From contig NZ_CP040882.1 of the NCBI RefSeq assembly GCF_006337085.1, positions 124,001-188,000 on the forward strand: a DNA stretch of 64,000 nucleotides. The letters run 5' to 3'. Positions 1-9,317 of the stretch are shown one piece after another. This DNA is from Sutterella faecalis. Lineage in GTDB: Bacteria > Pseudomonadota > Gammaproteobacteria > Burkholderiales > Burkholderiaceae_F. The position numbers and the translations under genes were made by a program. A model generated the notes under the pieces. It searched no databases, had not been told where the DNA came from, and saw only the letters and a list, made by a program, of their open reading frames with translations. How positions within the stretch are numbered: the stretch's first letter is position 1; each line of letters starts with the position of its first letter.

Positions 1-262
1 CGGTCGTCAACATGCTTGAGGTTCCCCGATCTCATGGCGACTGAATGAGACCCCGGGTGAGAAGTTCCGCGAAGAAAGGTGATTCTAAAAATGAGTGCTT
101 TTCGGACTTTTCCCTTCCTCATAAGCCAGACCTGCGGCGCGGACTCGCTTGCAGACGCTTTAAATCCAGTATAGGAGCGGCCTGCGGCACAAGCGATGCC
201 TGCCGCGCCGCACGTCTACGTGCATTCCCCTTGCCGCGCCGAGCCGCTCCGACCCCAGGAAA
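1..262. other. Left-edge intergenic region, no gene supported
   Basis: No reading frame here has both a plausible start with ribosome site and a recognisable product. The stretch ends in the promoter/leader of the GDT1-type gene at 263. I looked for a manganese (yybP-ykoY) riboswitch because that class often precedes this family, and saw no convincing core motif. Confidence 0.5.
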
Positions 263-841
263 ATGCTCGAAACCCTCCAGACCATACTGCTCTCCACCGG
301 CGTTGTCGCCGCCGCGGAAATCGGCGACAAAACGATGCTCCTTGCCGTCGTGCTCGCCGCACGCTTCAGAAAGCCTCTGCCGATTATTCTCGGCATCTTT
401 GCCGCAACCTTTCTCAATCACGCCATTGCGGGCGCGCTCGGCGCCGCACTCGCGAGCTTCATCAGCGCGGATCTTTTGAGATGGATCCTGATCGTCTCCT
501 TCATCGCCATGGGCATATGGATTCTCATTCCGGACAAAATCGAGGAGGATGAGTCCCATGACCGCATGAAGCGCTTCGGGATCTTTACGACGACTGTCGT
601 GCTCTTCTTCCTTGCGGAAGTGGGCGACAAGACCCAGGTGGCGACGGTGGCGCTCGCCGCCCGCTATCCCCTCGAAGCCTTCTGGGTGATCTGCGGCACG
701 ACTCTGGGCCTCATGATCGCCGACGCCCCTGCGGTCTTCATCGGCAACAAGCTCGCCGACAGGATCTCGATGAAGCTGATGCGCCGGATTGCGGCGGTGA
801 TCTTCTTTGTGCTTGCCATTGCGGCCTATTTCGAAGGATAA
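263..841 (+). CDS. GDT1/TMEM165 family (UPF0016) cation transporter
   Basis: The 192-residue protein is an inner-membrane cation transporter of the UPF0016/GDT1 family, whose bacterial members (e.g. MneA) export Mn2+. The family signature E-x-G-D-K-T occurs twice, as AEIGDKT near residue 18 and AEVGDKT near residue 117. This is the usual tandem-repeat layout of two three-helix halves joined by a charged loop (around residues 90-105, rich in D/E/K). Length fits the bacterial family. The ATG at 263 is preceded by a short CAGGA-like ribosome site. It stands alone on the plus strand; the next gene is on the opposite strand. Mn2+ rather than Ca2+ as substrate is inferred from characterised bacterial homologues. 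Confidence 0.88.
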   Translation: MLETLQTILLSTGVVAAAEIGDKTMLLAVVLAARFRKPLPIILGIFAATFLNHAIAGALGAALASFISADLLRWILIVSFIAMGIWILIPDKIEEDESHDRMKRFGIFTTTVVLFFLAEVGDKTQVATVALAARYPLEAFWVICGTTLGLMIADAPAVFIGNKLADRISMKLMRRIAAVIFFVLAIAAYFEG

Positions 842-1052
842 CGATTGCCGCAATCGCTTTTGCGCTCCCTGGCTGCTGCTCTGAAAATGCCCGGAAGCGC
901 AAGGCGCGCGTCTTTGAAAAGGCCGTCAGGAAGTCGGGTCGATCCGGCGGACAACCGCCGCAGTTTGAGATGACGTCAGGACATGTTGGACATCATGTCC
1001 GAGAAACTCACCAACTTAACGCGCCCGATTTGACGTATGGAGAACTGGACGG

Positions 1053-1119
1053 ACTTCTGATTCAGAAGTCAGGAAATCCGGCGGATTGCTGTCCTTGAAG
1101 ACCGCATCAATCCGCCGGA
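1053..1119. repeat. 17-bp palindrome and 12-bp stem-loop downstream of the M20 gene
   Basis: Positions 1053-1069 form a perfect odd palindrome, ACTTCTGA-T-TCAGAAGT. Positions 1077-1088 (TCCGGCGGATTG) pair perfectly with 1108-1119 across a 19-nt loop. The second structure lies just past the stop of the leftward M20 gene and is followed on that strand only by a short T stretch, so it may be a weak terminator. The region 842-1135 holds no gene. Confidence 0.5.
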
Positions 1120-1135
1120 GAAGAAGCGTTTGGGA

Positions 1136-2254
1136 TTAAATGAGCGAGAGGAAGCGGCTCAGCATCCTGACGCGGTTTTCAATCGTGTCGATGCGGAGAT
1201 ATTCGCGTTCCGAATGGAAGCCCGCACCGGCGGGCGCCACGCCGTCAAGCACGGGCGTGCCAGCCTGGGCAATGCGGTTGGCGTCAGAACCGCCGCCAGC
1301 ATCGACCCATTTGGCTTCAAAGCCTTCGAGACGGGCCGCTTCCTCGATTTTCTGCACGAGCCCGCGGGTGGCTTCGGTAAAAGGCATGGCGGGCGAAACC
1401 GATACGCGCTTCGCCTCGACTGTGATTCCGTCGCCCCAGTCCCTGCGGGCGAGCGCTTCGATCGCCTGGTCGAGTTCTTCGCCGTCGCGGTCGTTCCAGC
1501 GGCGGGTGTCGATTTTGATCGTGCAGGTGTCGGGAACCGTATTGCAGACCGTGCCGCCTTCGATCGTGCCGACGCAGACGGATGTGCCCTTGCCGTCGAG
1601 ATCCTGAAGCGCGCTCACCTCGAGCGCAAAGCGGGCGGCGGCGAGAATGGCCGAGCGGCCGTCCTTCGGGTTGTTGCCGGCATGTGCGGAAACGCCGTGG
1701 AAAGTGACGGACCATACCGAGCGGCCTTTCCTCGAGCGGACGAATTCGCCGTTGGCGCGGCCGGCTTCGAGAACAAGCGCCTGCTTCGAGCGTTTTGCCA
1801 TTGCTGCGAGCCAGTCTCGGGAATAAATCGAACTGATCTCTTCGTCGGGATTGTGGCAGACCGCGATGGCGAGACGATCGAGATCCTCGGGACGGGCGTT
1901 TTTGAGCGCATGAAGAATCGCAATCACGCCCGCCTTGCAGTCGCCGCAGCCGGGACCGCGAACGCGGTCGCCTTCAATGCGGAAGGAGCGCTTCGCGACC
2001 GTGCCGTCAGGGAAGACCGTGTCGAGGTGGGCGTTGAGCATGAGATCAAAATGCTCGGCGCCGGGCTTATTGGTGGCAAAGAGGCCTTTCCCGGCCTCGG
2101 GTCCGAAGTCGACAAGTTCGGTATGAAAGCCCATCTCGTCGTAGTGCCGCTGCATGATTTTGGCGACCTTCGTGACGCCTTCGGTCGAGGCGGAGCCGCA
2201 GTCCACATTGACGACTTCCTCGAGATCTTTCAAATATTCCTGAAGCAGACTCAT
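1136..2254 (-). CDS. M20 family metallopeptidase (glutamate-carboxypeptidase-like)
   Basis: A 372-residue zinc peptidase of the M20/CPG2-like group, predicted to hydrolyse a peptide or N-acyl amino-acid bond. Metal and catalytic motifs are visible in order: NAHLD (His76, Asp78), GCGDCKAG (Asp105), the catalytic DEE at about 137-139, a further Glu near 163, VSAHAGN (His191) in the lid/dimerisation domain, and a C-terminal FHSE. No signal peptide is present, so it is cytoplasmic. The ATG at 2254 has an AAGGAG-type ribosome site. It lies 53 bp downstream of the AAA ATPase on the same strand, but base composition differs sharply between the two, so co-function is not implied. Substrate is unknown. 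Confidence 0.85.
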   Translation of the reverse strand: MSLLQEYLKDLEEVVNVDCGSASTEGVTKVAKIMQRHYDEMGFHTELVDFGPEAGKGLFATNKPGAEHFDLMLNAHLDTVFPDGTVAKRSFRIEGDRVRGPGCGDCKAGVIAILHALKNARPEDLDRLAIAVCHNPDEEISSIYSRDWLAAMAKRSKQALVLEAGRANGEFVRSRKGRSVWSVTFHGVSAHAGNNPKDGRSAILAAARFALEVSALQDLDGKGTSVCVGTIEGGTVCNTVPDTCTIKIDTRRWNDRDGEELDQAIEALARRDWGDGITVEAKRVSVSPAMPFTEATRGLVQKIEEAARLEGFEAKWVDAGGGSDANRIAQAGTPVLDGVAPAGAGFHSEREYLRIDTIENRVRMLSRFLSLI

Positions 2255-2307
2255 TCCTTTCTCCTTGGTCAGATTTGCTTGTTTTCAGTGATTTCTACAA
2301 ATTTTCA

Positions 2308-3582
2308 TCAGCCTTTTACATTGATGGCTTCAATGAAGGGAATGCCATCAAATGTACCGTTCAAATAAGCATTCCTGACATTCTCATTTTTTCGTATTGG
2401 AAAATCTGAAAGTACATAGAGGTTTGAAGCCTTATCTCTATTTTTATTTACAAACCATATCTGGTCTCTTCTGAGTAATGGATTGTCCGGATCATTTGTA
2501 TTGTTGTCTATTAATGCATCGCAATTTGTAGTGAAAATCAACTGAGCGCCGTTTCTTTGGTCGGCTTCTTCAAAGAAGGATTGGACAAGCTTCTCAATCA
2601 GAATGGGATGCAGATTCGCTTCAATGTCATCAACAATAAGCGTTGCATCTTTTTTCATGACGTCGATGATAGGGCCGGCGAGTTCCACCAAATGCTGAGT
2701 GCCACGGGACTCATCTGTCAGCGACATCGGCCAAGCCTTGCCGTTAAATTGATGAACAAAGGAAATATGGCCGATATCCAGAATTTCTCCATCATCCCTC
2801 ATGGCGTTGGGATTCATGGAGATGTTTTTCCCCGGGCGGGCCTCTTTTTCAATCTGAATATCCTTGATGTCTATGCCCGCTGAAGCCAAGAATCTGATGA
2901 GAGTTTGTTTCTTAAGCCGTTTTTGTTCCAGAGCACGGATTGTATAGAGATTGTTAGCTCGGCTGAATGCATTGATTATCAGCAAATTATCCGCAAACCA
3001 TTCAACGACCGGCATGAGTTGGAATGAATTGAATGCTGCGGCGGTGCCGAGAAATAACGAATCCGCTCTGGTCATTGAGCTCCATGATTTTTTCTGCCCT
3101 TGCAGTGAACTTCCAAATTTATAGTCATAGCTGTTGTCGGCATCATTCTTTGTTCTTTCGAATAGCAGGATTTTTCGCTCTTTTTTGAGAGAAAGCGCTT
3201 CATGAGCTACCTGATGATTCTTTACCGAGAATTCATATGTGTAGAAATGCTCTTCCTTTATGAAACGGACCGAAAAAGACATTTCTTCATATTTTGACGT
3301 TTCATCAAAGGCAAAGGCTTCAGGTTGAAACGGCGGAGGAAGCGCAACCGTATTCGTCAGCACGCATTGCTGCATTACCTGCAGAGCCCGGATAACGTTC
3401 GATTTGCCGCTGGCATTGGCGCCGTATATTGCTGCAGCCTTCAGAATATGGGGAACATCTTTTCGCCCTGTCTTAAAGGCATTCCAGGTCAGGCGTTCCT
3501 TCGCTGCGGGCTTGGCGCGAAGCGACAAGGTTTGTTCTTCTTTGAAGTTTCTGAAATTTTTGAATGAAAAACCCACGAGCAT
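2308..3582 (-). CDS. AAA family ATPase (COG1106/AAA15-like), orphan
   Basis: The 424-residue protein has an ABC/SMC-like ATPase fold of the AAA15/AAA21 class. Residues 1-12 match the family's N-terminal 'FSFKNFRNF' motif, the Walker A is GANASGKS at 54-61, a signature-like DESRGTQHLV lies in the C-terminal half, and the Walker B is LIVDDIEANLHP. Such proteins are common in phage-defence loci, often with an RloB partner, but no partner gene is visible on either side. The coding sequence is far more AT-rich than its neighbours and uses many A/T-ending codons, which suggests recent transfer. It carries no TOPRIM domain, so it is not a full OLD nuclease. A defence role is inference only. Confidence 0.82.
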   Translation of the reverse strand: MLVGFSFKNFRNFKEEQTLSLRAKPAAKERLTWNAFKTGRKDVPHILKAAAIYGANASGKSNVIRALQVMQQCVLTNTVALPPPFQPEAFAFDETSKYEEMSFSVRFIKEEHFYTYEFSVKNHQVAHEALSLKKERKILLFERTKNDADNSYDYKFGSSLQGQKKSWSSMTRADSLFLGTAAAFNSFQLMPVVEWFADNLLIINAFSRANNLYTIRALEQKRLKKQTLIRFLASAGIDIKDIQIEKEARPGKNISMNPNAMRDDGEILDIGHISFVHQFNGKAWPMSLTDESRGTQHLVELAGPIIDVMKKDATLIVDDIEANLHPILIEKLVQSFFEEADQRNGAQLIFTTNCDALIDNNTNDPDNPLLRRDQIWFVNKNRDKASNLYVLSDFPIRKNENVRNAYLNGTFDGIPFIEAINVKG

Positions 3583-3699
3583 AGATTTACCATGAAAATT
3601 TGCAGATTTTCTACAAATTTCTAGAGTACATAGGCCTTACCGCATCTGTCAAGGAAATATGACCACTGCGAATGTCGCAGAGAATCCTCTGCGATCGCT

Positions 3700-4722
3700 T
3701 CATCCGGTGGGTGCATCGGTCCGGCGAATCGGATGGTCGGAGAGGTCAAAGCGGGCATAAAGCGCAAAGAGGCCCCGCAGCCATTCCAATGCCGGGACGC
3801 CGTCCATCCGCTCGTGCCAGATGAGACGCGTATAGAAGGACCTCGGATCCTGATCGCTTTTGGATGCCGGCATCATGACGGGAATGACTGCAATGGATGG
3901 ATGCGCGAGCTTCTTCTGCATGCGTATGGCTGTTTGAAGCGGCAGGATTGCCGTGAAGTCGGTGACCTGAAGAATGGAGGGCACGCTGAGGAAAAAGGGC
4001 ACCGTCACTGCGCAGTCAAGGAAGTTTTCGCCGAGAAAACTTTTTTCATCGAGCGAATAGAGGAGCGGGTCCGTAGAGGTTTCATTCGAAATGCGGATCT
4101 TCCGCCAACGCTTGAGGTCCTCAAGACCGATCGAGCTTTTTTCTCGCCAGAGGGCTTCAAGCGGGTGGCCGGATCGCACGCAGACCGCGTAGCGGACCTG
4201 GTAGAGCCTTAGTTCCCGGATGCCCGGAGGAAGCTCTCGCGAAGACGGGAAAATCGCGCAGTCGAGCGTGCCTTTTTCAAGCTTTTGCATGAGGTCGGGC
4301 GTAAGCTGACTGATCTCAAGCCGGGCATGAGGAGCCAGCCTGAAGAAGGCTTCAATCACATCCGTCATGACGGCGAAGATCGCGTTGTCGACGGCTCCGA
4401 TCCGAAAGGTCCGGGTGAGGGTCGCCGGATCGAAAATTTCAACCTGTCCGAGCTGCGACGCGCGGTTGACGAGATCGATCACCTTGGGATAAAGCATGGC
4501 GGCGTAATCCGTCGCAATGAGTTCCGGCATGGAACGCAGGAAGAGCTTGTCGTCGAAGGTTTCCCTGAGCTTTTTGAGGATTCTGGACGCGCGCGACAAG
4601 CTGATGCCGCAGCGAAGCGCTGCGCTCGAAAGCGACAGCTCTTCATAGATCCGTGCGAAAAACCGCAGATCTTCGATGGTGAGGGAGGAGAGTTTTTCGG
4701 AAAGCGCAAAAGTCTCGGGCAT
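3700..4722 (-). CDS. LysR-family transcriptional regulator
   Basis: About 340 residues with an N-terminal winged helix-turn-helix (LTIEDLRFFARIYEE...SSAALRCGISLSRASRILKKLRE) followed by a periplasmic-binding-fold effector domain. The ATG at 4722 was chosen because the TTG nine bases upstream would sit only two bases from the AAGGA ribosome site. It is divergent from the arylsulfate sulfotransferase gene, with 171 bp between starts, so it is the obvious candidate to control that gene in response to a phenolic or sulfated ligand. That regulatory link is inferred from position. Confidence 0.85.
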   Translation of the reverse strand: MPETFALSEKLSSLTIEDLRFFARIYEELSLSSAALRCGISLSRASRILKKLRETFDDKLFLRSMPELIATDYAAMLYPKVIDLVNRASQLGQVEIFDPATLTRTFRIGAVDNAIFAVMTDVIEAFFRLAPHARLEISQLTPDLMQKLEKGTLDCAIFPSSRELPPGIRELRLYQVRYAVCVRSGHPLEALWREKSSIGLEDLKRWRKIRISNETSTDPLLYSLDEKSFLGENFLDCAVTVPFFLSVPSILQVTDFTAILPLQTAIRMQKKLAHPSIAVIPVMMPASKSDQDPRSFYTRLIWHERMDGVPALEWLRGLFALYARFDLSDHPIRRTDAPTG

Positions 4723-4893
4723 ATCTTGCAAATTCCTTCATGTTTCTCTCCATGGTACCGCGCTCGTCATGTTTCTACACTGATTGAACAGCTGAGACGT
4801 TCGCCGCCCAGGCGCCGCGCTATTCCCGGCGCCCTGGTTTTCGACCAAGGCGAGCGATCGGCTGAAGAAATTTGTCATCAAAGGAGAAACATC

Positions 4894-6717
4894 ATGCAGA
4901 CTCGCATGACCTGGATCGCCGCGGCCTGTGTCGCGGCCGGCCTGGCTATTTCATCGGGCGCGTACGCGATCGGCGGCGCCTCGGGCCCGCACGTGGGCTA
5001 CCCGGCCTCGGGCAAACTCGGCGCTGTGGTGCTCAACCCCTATGAACTCGCTCCGCTCACCGCCGTGATCAAGAATGGCGGCTACACCGTGACCGACGCC
5101 GAAGTGCGCATTGTTCCGAAAGAGGGCGGTCAGGAAATCAAATACAAGGTGAGCGACACGCAGGTGCGCACGCACGGCGGCATTCCTGTCTTTGGTCTTT
5201 ATCCCGACTACCGAAACACGGTTGAGGTCTCCTACACGCGCTTCGCCAACGGCAAGTCCGAACGCGTTGAGAAGGAGATCTACCGCATCTATGCGGGTCC
5301 CGCGAATATCCGCACGGCCGGCTATGCCGGCGTGACTTCCGTCTTCCCGAAGGCGGAAGTGAAGAAGATGGATCCGGCCTTCTCGGACCGCCTCTACCTC
5401 ATCAACAACATGATTGCGGCGACGCCGGAATCGACCCGTGCCGTCTGGAACAATCCGATGGGCGGCGCTCTGGAGTGGAACCGCTACCCGCAGAACGCCA
5501 TCTACGACACGAAGGGGGAACTGCGCTGGTACATGGAACCGTCGTCGATCTTCAACTATCACGACATCTACCGCGCCGGCATCATGATGGGCTTCCGTCA
5601 GAACAAGGACGGCGCCTTCACCTGGGGGTACGGACAGCGCTACGTGAAGTACGACCTCATGGGCCGCGAGATCTGGAACCGTCGGCTTCCTGACGGCTAC
5701 AACGACTTCTCGCACGCCATGGATCCGATGCAGAACGGAAACTACCTTGTGCGCGTGGCCTCTTCCGACCATGTCCGCGCCGACGGGAAGCACGTCCGCA
5801 CGGTTCGCGACGTGATCATTGAGGTCGATCCCAACGGCAATGTGGTGGATGAATGGCGTCTTTTCGACATTCTTGACCCCTATCGCGATAATGTTCTGAA
5901 GGTCCTCGACCAGGGCGCCGTCTGCCTCAACATTGACGCTTCTCAGGCGGGCAAAACGCTTTCCGCCGAGCAGCTCGCCGAACAGGATAAGAGCGACAAG
6001 TTCGGCGACATCGTGGGTTCGGGTGCGGGCCGCAACTGGGTTCACGTGAATTCCGTCGACTACGACCCGACCGACGATTCGATCATCATCTCCTCGCGCC
6101 ACCAGTCCGCGCTCATCAAGATCGGCCGCGACAAGAAGGTGAAGTGGATCATGGGCTCGCCCGAAGGCTGGAAGAAGGAATTTGCCGACAAGGTCCTGAC
6201 GCCGGTTGATTCGAAGGGCAACAAGATCAAGTGCGAAGGCAGCAAGTGCGAAGGCTCGTTCGACTGGACGTGGACGCAGCACACCGGTTGGCGCGTCGAC
6301 TCGATGTCGGACAAGAAGACCTTCATTCTTTCCGTCTTCGACAACGGCGACGCCCGCGGCATGGAGCAGCCGCCGCTTCCCGACATGAAGTATTCCCGCG
6401 CGGTCTTCTTCAAGATCGATCAGGAAAAGATGACCGTCGAACAGATCTGGGAATACGGCAAGGAACGCGGCCATGACTGGTACAGCCCGGTGACGTCGCT
6501 CACGGAATACATGCCCGACAAGAAGTCCGTCTTCGTTTATTCGGCAACGGCAGGCGCAACCTACAACTTCAAGACCGGCGCCTTTGAATCGGCGCCCAAC
6601 CCCTACATTGATGAATTCAAGTGGGGCGAGAAGGAGCCTTCCGTCGAAATCCAGTTCAAGGGCACCTCGGGCTACCAGGCCATGCCGGTGGATCTTTCGA
6701 AGGCTTTCAGCCAGTAA
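4894..6717 (+). CDS. assT: Periplasmic arylsulfate sulfotransferase
   Basis: The 607-residue enzyme transfers a sulfuryl group from one phenolic sulfate to another phenol without PAPS. The first ~25 residues form a Sec signal peptide ending in AYA. Family residues are recognisable: HVNS, then SSRHQSALIKIG, then TWTQHTG, corresponding to the active-site His/Arg/His positions of E. coli AssT. Just before the last motif are two cysteines in a C-x4-C arrangement, matching the disulfide that DsbL/DsbI install in the uropathogenic enzyme. The start at 4894 follows AAGGAGAAACATC; longer in-frame upstream sequence overlaps the LysR gene and is not coding. No dsbL/dsbI pair lies next to it here. A strong terminator follows at 6758. 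Confidence 0.93.
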   Translation: MQTRMTWIAAACVAAGLAISSGAYAIGGASGPHVGYPASGKLGAVVLNPYELAPLTAVIKNGGYTVTDAEVRIVPKEGGQEIKYKVSDTQVRTHGGIPVFGLYPDYRNTVEVSYTRFANGKSERVEKEIYRIYAGPANIRTAGYAGVTSVFPKAEVKKMDPAFSDRLYLINNMIAATPESTRAVWNNPMGGALEWNRYPQNAIYDTKGELRWYMEPSSIFNYHDIYRAGIMMGFRQNKDGAFTWGYGQRYVKYDLMGREIWNRRLPDGYNDFSHAMDPMQNGNYLVRVASSDHVRADGKHVRTVRDVIIEVDPNGNVVDEWRLFDILDPYRDNVLKVLDQGAVCLNIDASQAGKTLSAEQLAEQDKSDKFGDIVGSGAGRNWVHVNSVDYDPTDDSIIISSRHQSALIKIGRDKKVKWIMGSPEGWKKEFADKVLTPVDSKGNKIKCEGSKCEGSFDWTWTQHTGWRVDSMSDKKTFILSVFDNGDARGMEQPPLPDMKYSRAVFFKIDQEKMTVEQIWEYGKERGHDWYSPVTSLTEYMPDKKSVFVYSATAGATYNFKTGAFESAPNPYIDEFKWGEKEPSVEIQFKGTSGYQAMPVDLSKAFSQ

Positions 6718-6757
6718 TCGAAATGTGATTCTGCGGGATCTATGAGATTCTCTGCCG

Positions 6758-6808
6758 CTCCGTGCGTCTTCAGAGCTTGAGCTTTGAGGACGCGCGGAGT
6801 TTTCTTTT
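6758..6808 (+). terminator. Rho-independent terminator of assT
   Basis: A long imperfect stem (CTCCG-GCGTC...GACGC-CGGAG with an inner AGCT pairing) is followed by TTTTCTTTT. It begins 40 bp after the assT stop. The rest of the interval 6718-7024 contains no gene. Confidence 0.8.
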
Positions 6809-7024
6809 GCTGCTTCAGATGCAGGAAGCGCACGAGCGGCGGAATTATTCCCCTGCAGCGTTCCCTGTCAGATCCCGGAATACCCAGGATTCGGCTCAAA
6901 GCTTTGAAGCTCCGGCGGGCTTTCTCCTGGATTTACACTCGCATTTCCTTCGGAGACGGGTAATATGCGGGACGCGGCATCAGACCGTCAGCTTGACGCA
7001 CGAGAGAACAAAAGGAGAATAAGC

Positions 7025-7564
7025 ATGGCCCTCAAGAAAATCATCAAGGTCGAGGATCCCGACGACATCAAGTCCGGCTATGCCGGCAAAGTCATGGAAT
7101 CGGTGAAGTTTGCCGCGCTCATCGCGAGCTTCACGGGCTTTGTGGTCGGCATCATTCTGAAGACCCGGTTGACGGAATTCGGTTCCGCATCCTGGAGCTC
7201 GGATGCCTTTACGCTTGCGATTTTCTTCATCGTCCTCTTCCTCGGTCTCTGGTTCACCGTGAAGGACCTCCCGGCGCTTTGCCGCGAGAAGACGAACTTT
7301 AAGAATGCTGAAAATGTCGCGGACGTAACGGTCGCCGGTTTCGTGTTTCTCCAGTATGCGGTCTCCTTCAGCTTCTGCTTCTTCTTTGCGGTGACGGTCG
7401 ACGCCGCAACGAATTTCATTAATCCGCTCTTTGCGGGCGACTACCTTCTCGACTTCCCGGCTGCCGTCTTCTTCTTCTACGGCGTCGTGCCCGCGGTGCT
7501 CGTGAATCTGATCGCAGCCGCCTTCATGCGCTCGCAGATCAGAAAGAAGCTCCCGCAGGATTGA
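7025..7564 (+). CDS. Four-helix inner-membrane protein of unknown function
   Basis: A 179-residue protein that I do not recognise. It has a short charged cytoplasmic start (ALKKIIKVEDPDD) and four hydrophobic segments at about 28-47, 62-80, 100-122 and 137-160, ending in a basic tail. The ATG at 7025 has an ideal AAAGGAG ribosome site eight bases upstream; an upstream in-frame ATG at 6965 lacks one. It lies between assT and the convergent his operon with its own terminator, so it appears monocistronic. Confidence 0.75.
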   Translation: MALKKIIKVEDPDDIKSGYAGKVMESVKFAALIASFTGFVVGIILKTRLTEFGSASWSSDAFTLAIFFIVLFLGLWFTVKDLPALCREKTNFKNAENVADVTVAGFVFLQYAVSFSFCFFFAVTVDAATNFINPLFAGDYLLDFPAAVFFFYGVVPAVLVNLIAAAFMRSQIRKKLPQD

Positions 7565-7588
7565 TTTCCGATTGACCAATGAAAAGAA

Positions 7589-7625
7589 GCCGCCGGCGAC
7601 TCCCAATGAGTTCCGGCGGCTTTTT
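7589..7625. terminator. Bidirectional terminator between the membrane protein and hisIE
   Basis: An 8-bp perfect stem GCCGCCGG/CCGGCGGC with a 16-nt loop is followed by TTTTT on the plus strand. On the minus strand it is followed by a T-rich TTCTTTTC. It can serve both the rightward gene and the leftward his operon. Confidence 0.85.
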
Positions 7626-7663
7626 AGATTGAGTAGAAGCCCTGCCGGGCTTCCTTCAAACTG

Positions 7664-8302
7664 TTATTTGGCCTCGGCCTTCGCTTCGCGCGCGGCATGG
7701 CGGTCGCGAAGAATGCCGATCACGTCGGCAAGCTCGAGGTCCTGATCCTGGAGCAGTACGAGGAGGTGGTAGACCAGGTCGGCCGCCTCGTTCTTAAGCT
7801 CCTCGCGGTCATGGACGGTGGCGGCAAGCGCGGTTTCAACGCTTTCCTCGCCCACCTTCTGCGCGATCCGCTTCGTGCCGCGGGCATAGAGGCTCGCGGT
7901 GTAGGAGGTCGAAGGATCTGCGGTGCGGCGGGAGCCGAGAAGAAGCTCAAGGTCGCGCAGGAACTGCCACTCGGGCTCGAGGCTCCCGAAGCAGCTCGTC
8001 GTGCCGAGGTGGCAGGTGGGGCCGTCCGCCTTGACGAGGACGAGAAGCGTGTCGTTGTCGCAGTCCGTGCCGATGTCGATGAGATGAAGGAAGTTGCCGG
8101 AGGTTTCCCCCTTCGTCCAGAGACGATTCTTCGTGCGCGAGAAGAAGGTGACCTTCTTCGTCTCGAGCGTTCGGCTCAGCGCTTCCTGATTCATGTAGCC
8201 GAGCATGAGGACGCGTCCGGAGACGGCGTCCTGCACGATGGCGGGAATAAGTCCGCCCGTTTTTTCCCAGTCAAGCTTTGCTAGTGTTTCTTGAGTCAGC
8301 AT
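7664..8302 (-). CDS. hisIE: Bifunctional phosphoribosyl-AMP cyclohydrolase / phosphoribosyl-ATP pyrophosphatase
   Basis: A 212-residue fusion catalysing steps 2 and 3 of histidine synthesis. The HisI domain (about 1-115) shows the [29 protein letters not shown] and zinc-ligand motifs DCDNDTLL and [12 protein letters not shown]. The HisE domain (about 116-205) shows [17 protein letters not shown] and a [15 protein letters not shown] helix with the metal-binding acidic residues. The fused form is typical of enterobacteria; most Burkholderiales carry separate hisI and hisE. It overlaps hisF by 7 bp and is the last gene of the operon. Confidence 0.95.
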   Translation of the reverse strand: MLTQETLAKLDWEKTGGLIPAIVQDAVSGRVLMLGYMNQEALSRTLETKKVTFFSRTKNRLWTKGETSGNFLHLIDIGTDCDNDTLLVLVKADGPTCHLGTTSCFGSLEPEWQFLRDLELLLGSRRTADPSTSYTASLYARGTKRIAQKVGEESVETALAATVHDREELKNEAADLVYHLLVLLQDQDLELADVIGILRDRHAAREAKAEAK

Positions 8303-9072
8303 GTTCTAACCTCGATTCCATTGTCGGCGAGATAACGTTTGAGGTCGCCGATATCAATGATTTTTTTGTGGAAAACTGATGCGGCGAGTGCGCCGTCGAC
8401 CTGAGCAAGGCGGAAGGCATCGAGGAAATGCTCCATGGTGCCCGCGCCTCCGCTCGCAATGAGAGGCACCCGGCAGACGCCTCTCACAAGCTTCAGCTGC
8501 TCGATGTCGTAGCCCTTGCGCACGCCGTCCTGATTCATCATGTTGAGGACGATTTCCCCTGCGCCCCGCTTCTGGACTTCCTCGACCCAGCGAAGCGTCT
8601 CCCACTCGGTCTTGCGGGTGCGCTTTTCGTCGCCCGTGAATTGATTGACCCAGTATTTGCCGGTCGCTTCATCGTGCCAGGTGTCGATCCCGACCACGAC
8701 GCACTGGACGCCGAATCGGTCTGCGAGGCGCGTGATGAGCGTGGGGTCGGAAAGCGCAGGGGAGTTGATGGAAATTTTGTCGGCGCCGAAGGCGAGAAGC
8801 CTCCCCGCGTCCTCAACCGACTTGATGCCCCCGGCAACGCAGAAGGGAATGTCGATCGCTTCGGCGACGCGCGAAATCCAGCTCTTGTCGACGACGCGGC
8901 CGTCCGATGAGGCGGTGATGTCGTAGAAGACGAGTTCGTCTGCGCCTTCCTCGGCATAGCGTTTGGCAAGCGGCACGATGTCGCCGATGATTTCATGACC
9001 GCGGAACTGCACGCCCTTGACGACCTGTCCGTTGCGGACGTCGAGGCAGGGAATGATGCGTTTGGCGAGCAT
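8296..9072 (-). CDS. hisF: Imidazole glycerol phosphate synthase, cyclase subunit
   Basis: A 258-residue (beta/alpha)8 barrel that, with HisH, converts PRFAR to imidazole glycerol phosphate and AICAR. The catalytic aspartates are in [15 protein letters not shown] (Asp11) and VVGIDTWHD. Phosphate-binding loops IASGGAGT and CVAGGI are present. The ATG at 9072 is chosen because it follows a strong AAAGGAGG and gives the conserved [12 protein letters not shown] start. It overlaps hisIE by 7 bp. Upstream there is an unusually long 267-bp gap to hisA. Confidence 0.95.
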   Translation of the reverse strand: MLAKRIIPCLDVRNGQVVKGVQFRGHEIIGDIVPLAKRYAEEGADELVFYDITASSDGRVVDKSWISRVAEAIDIPFCVAGGIKSVEDAGRLLAFGADKISINSPALSDPTLITRLADRFGVQCVVVGIDTWHDEATGKYWVNQFTGDEKRTRKTEWETLRWVEEVQKRGAGEIVLNMMNQDGVRKGYDIEQLKLVRGVCRVPLIASGGAGTMEHFLDAFRLAQVDGALAASVFHKKIIDIGDLKRYLADNGIEVRTC

Positions 9073-9291
9073 GGATCCTCCTTTAAAGGGAAAGCGTGAT
9101 TGCGGCATGAATGGCAGCCCTGAGGGAGCTTTGGGGAGCTTTGAGCGCGAATTTCAAGCATAGCCTGCGGGAAAACGAGCTGTTTTCTGAAATCGGGAAA
9201 GGCGATGTAGAAATTGCGTGAAGGACGCCGGTCGGCGGCGACAAGGCTTGCGGCAAAGCCCCGGGTTGTCCTCATGCGCGGAACTAATGTC

Positions 9292-9317
9292 CCCGGAAAC
9301 TGACGGCAGTTTCCGGG
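9292..9317. repeat. Perfect 10-bp hairpin in the hisA-hisF gap
   Basis: CCCGGAAACT (9292-9301) pairs with AGTTTCCGGG (9308-9317) over a 6-nt loop. It lies about 22 bp after the hisA stop in the direction of transcription and is not followed by a T-run on either strand. It may be an mRNA-stabilising or processing hairpin. The rest of 9073-9339 has no supported gene. Confidence 0.6.

Noticed and set aside
25..60. GAGAC-containing inverted motif resembling the ISNCY-type repeats
   Set aside because: Only one partial match at the window edge, without a TGTTAACGG end.
180..262. yybP-ykoY manganese riboswitch before the GDT1-type gene
   Set aside because: The characteristic conserved core could not be found in the leader.
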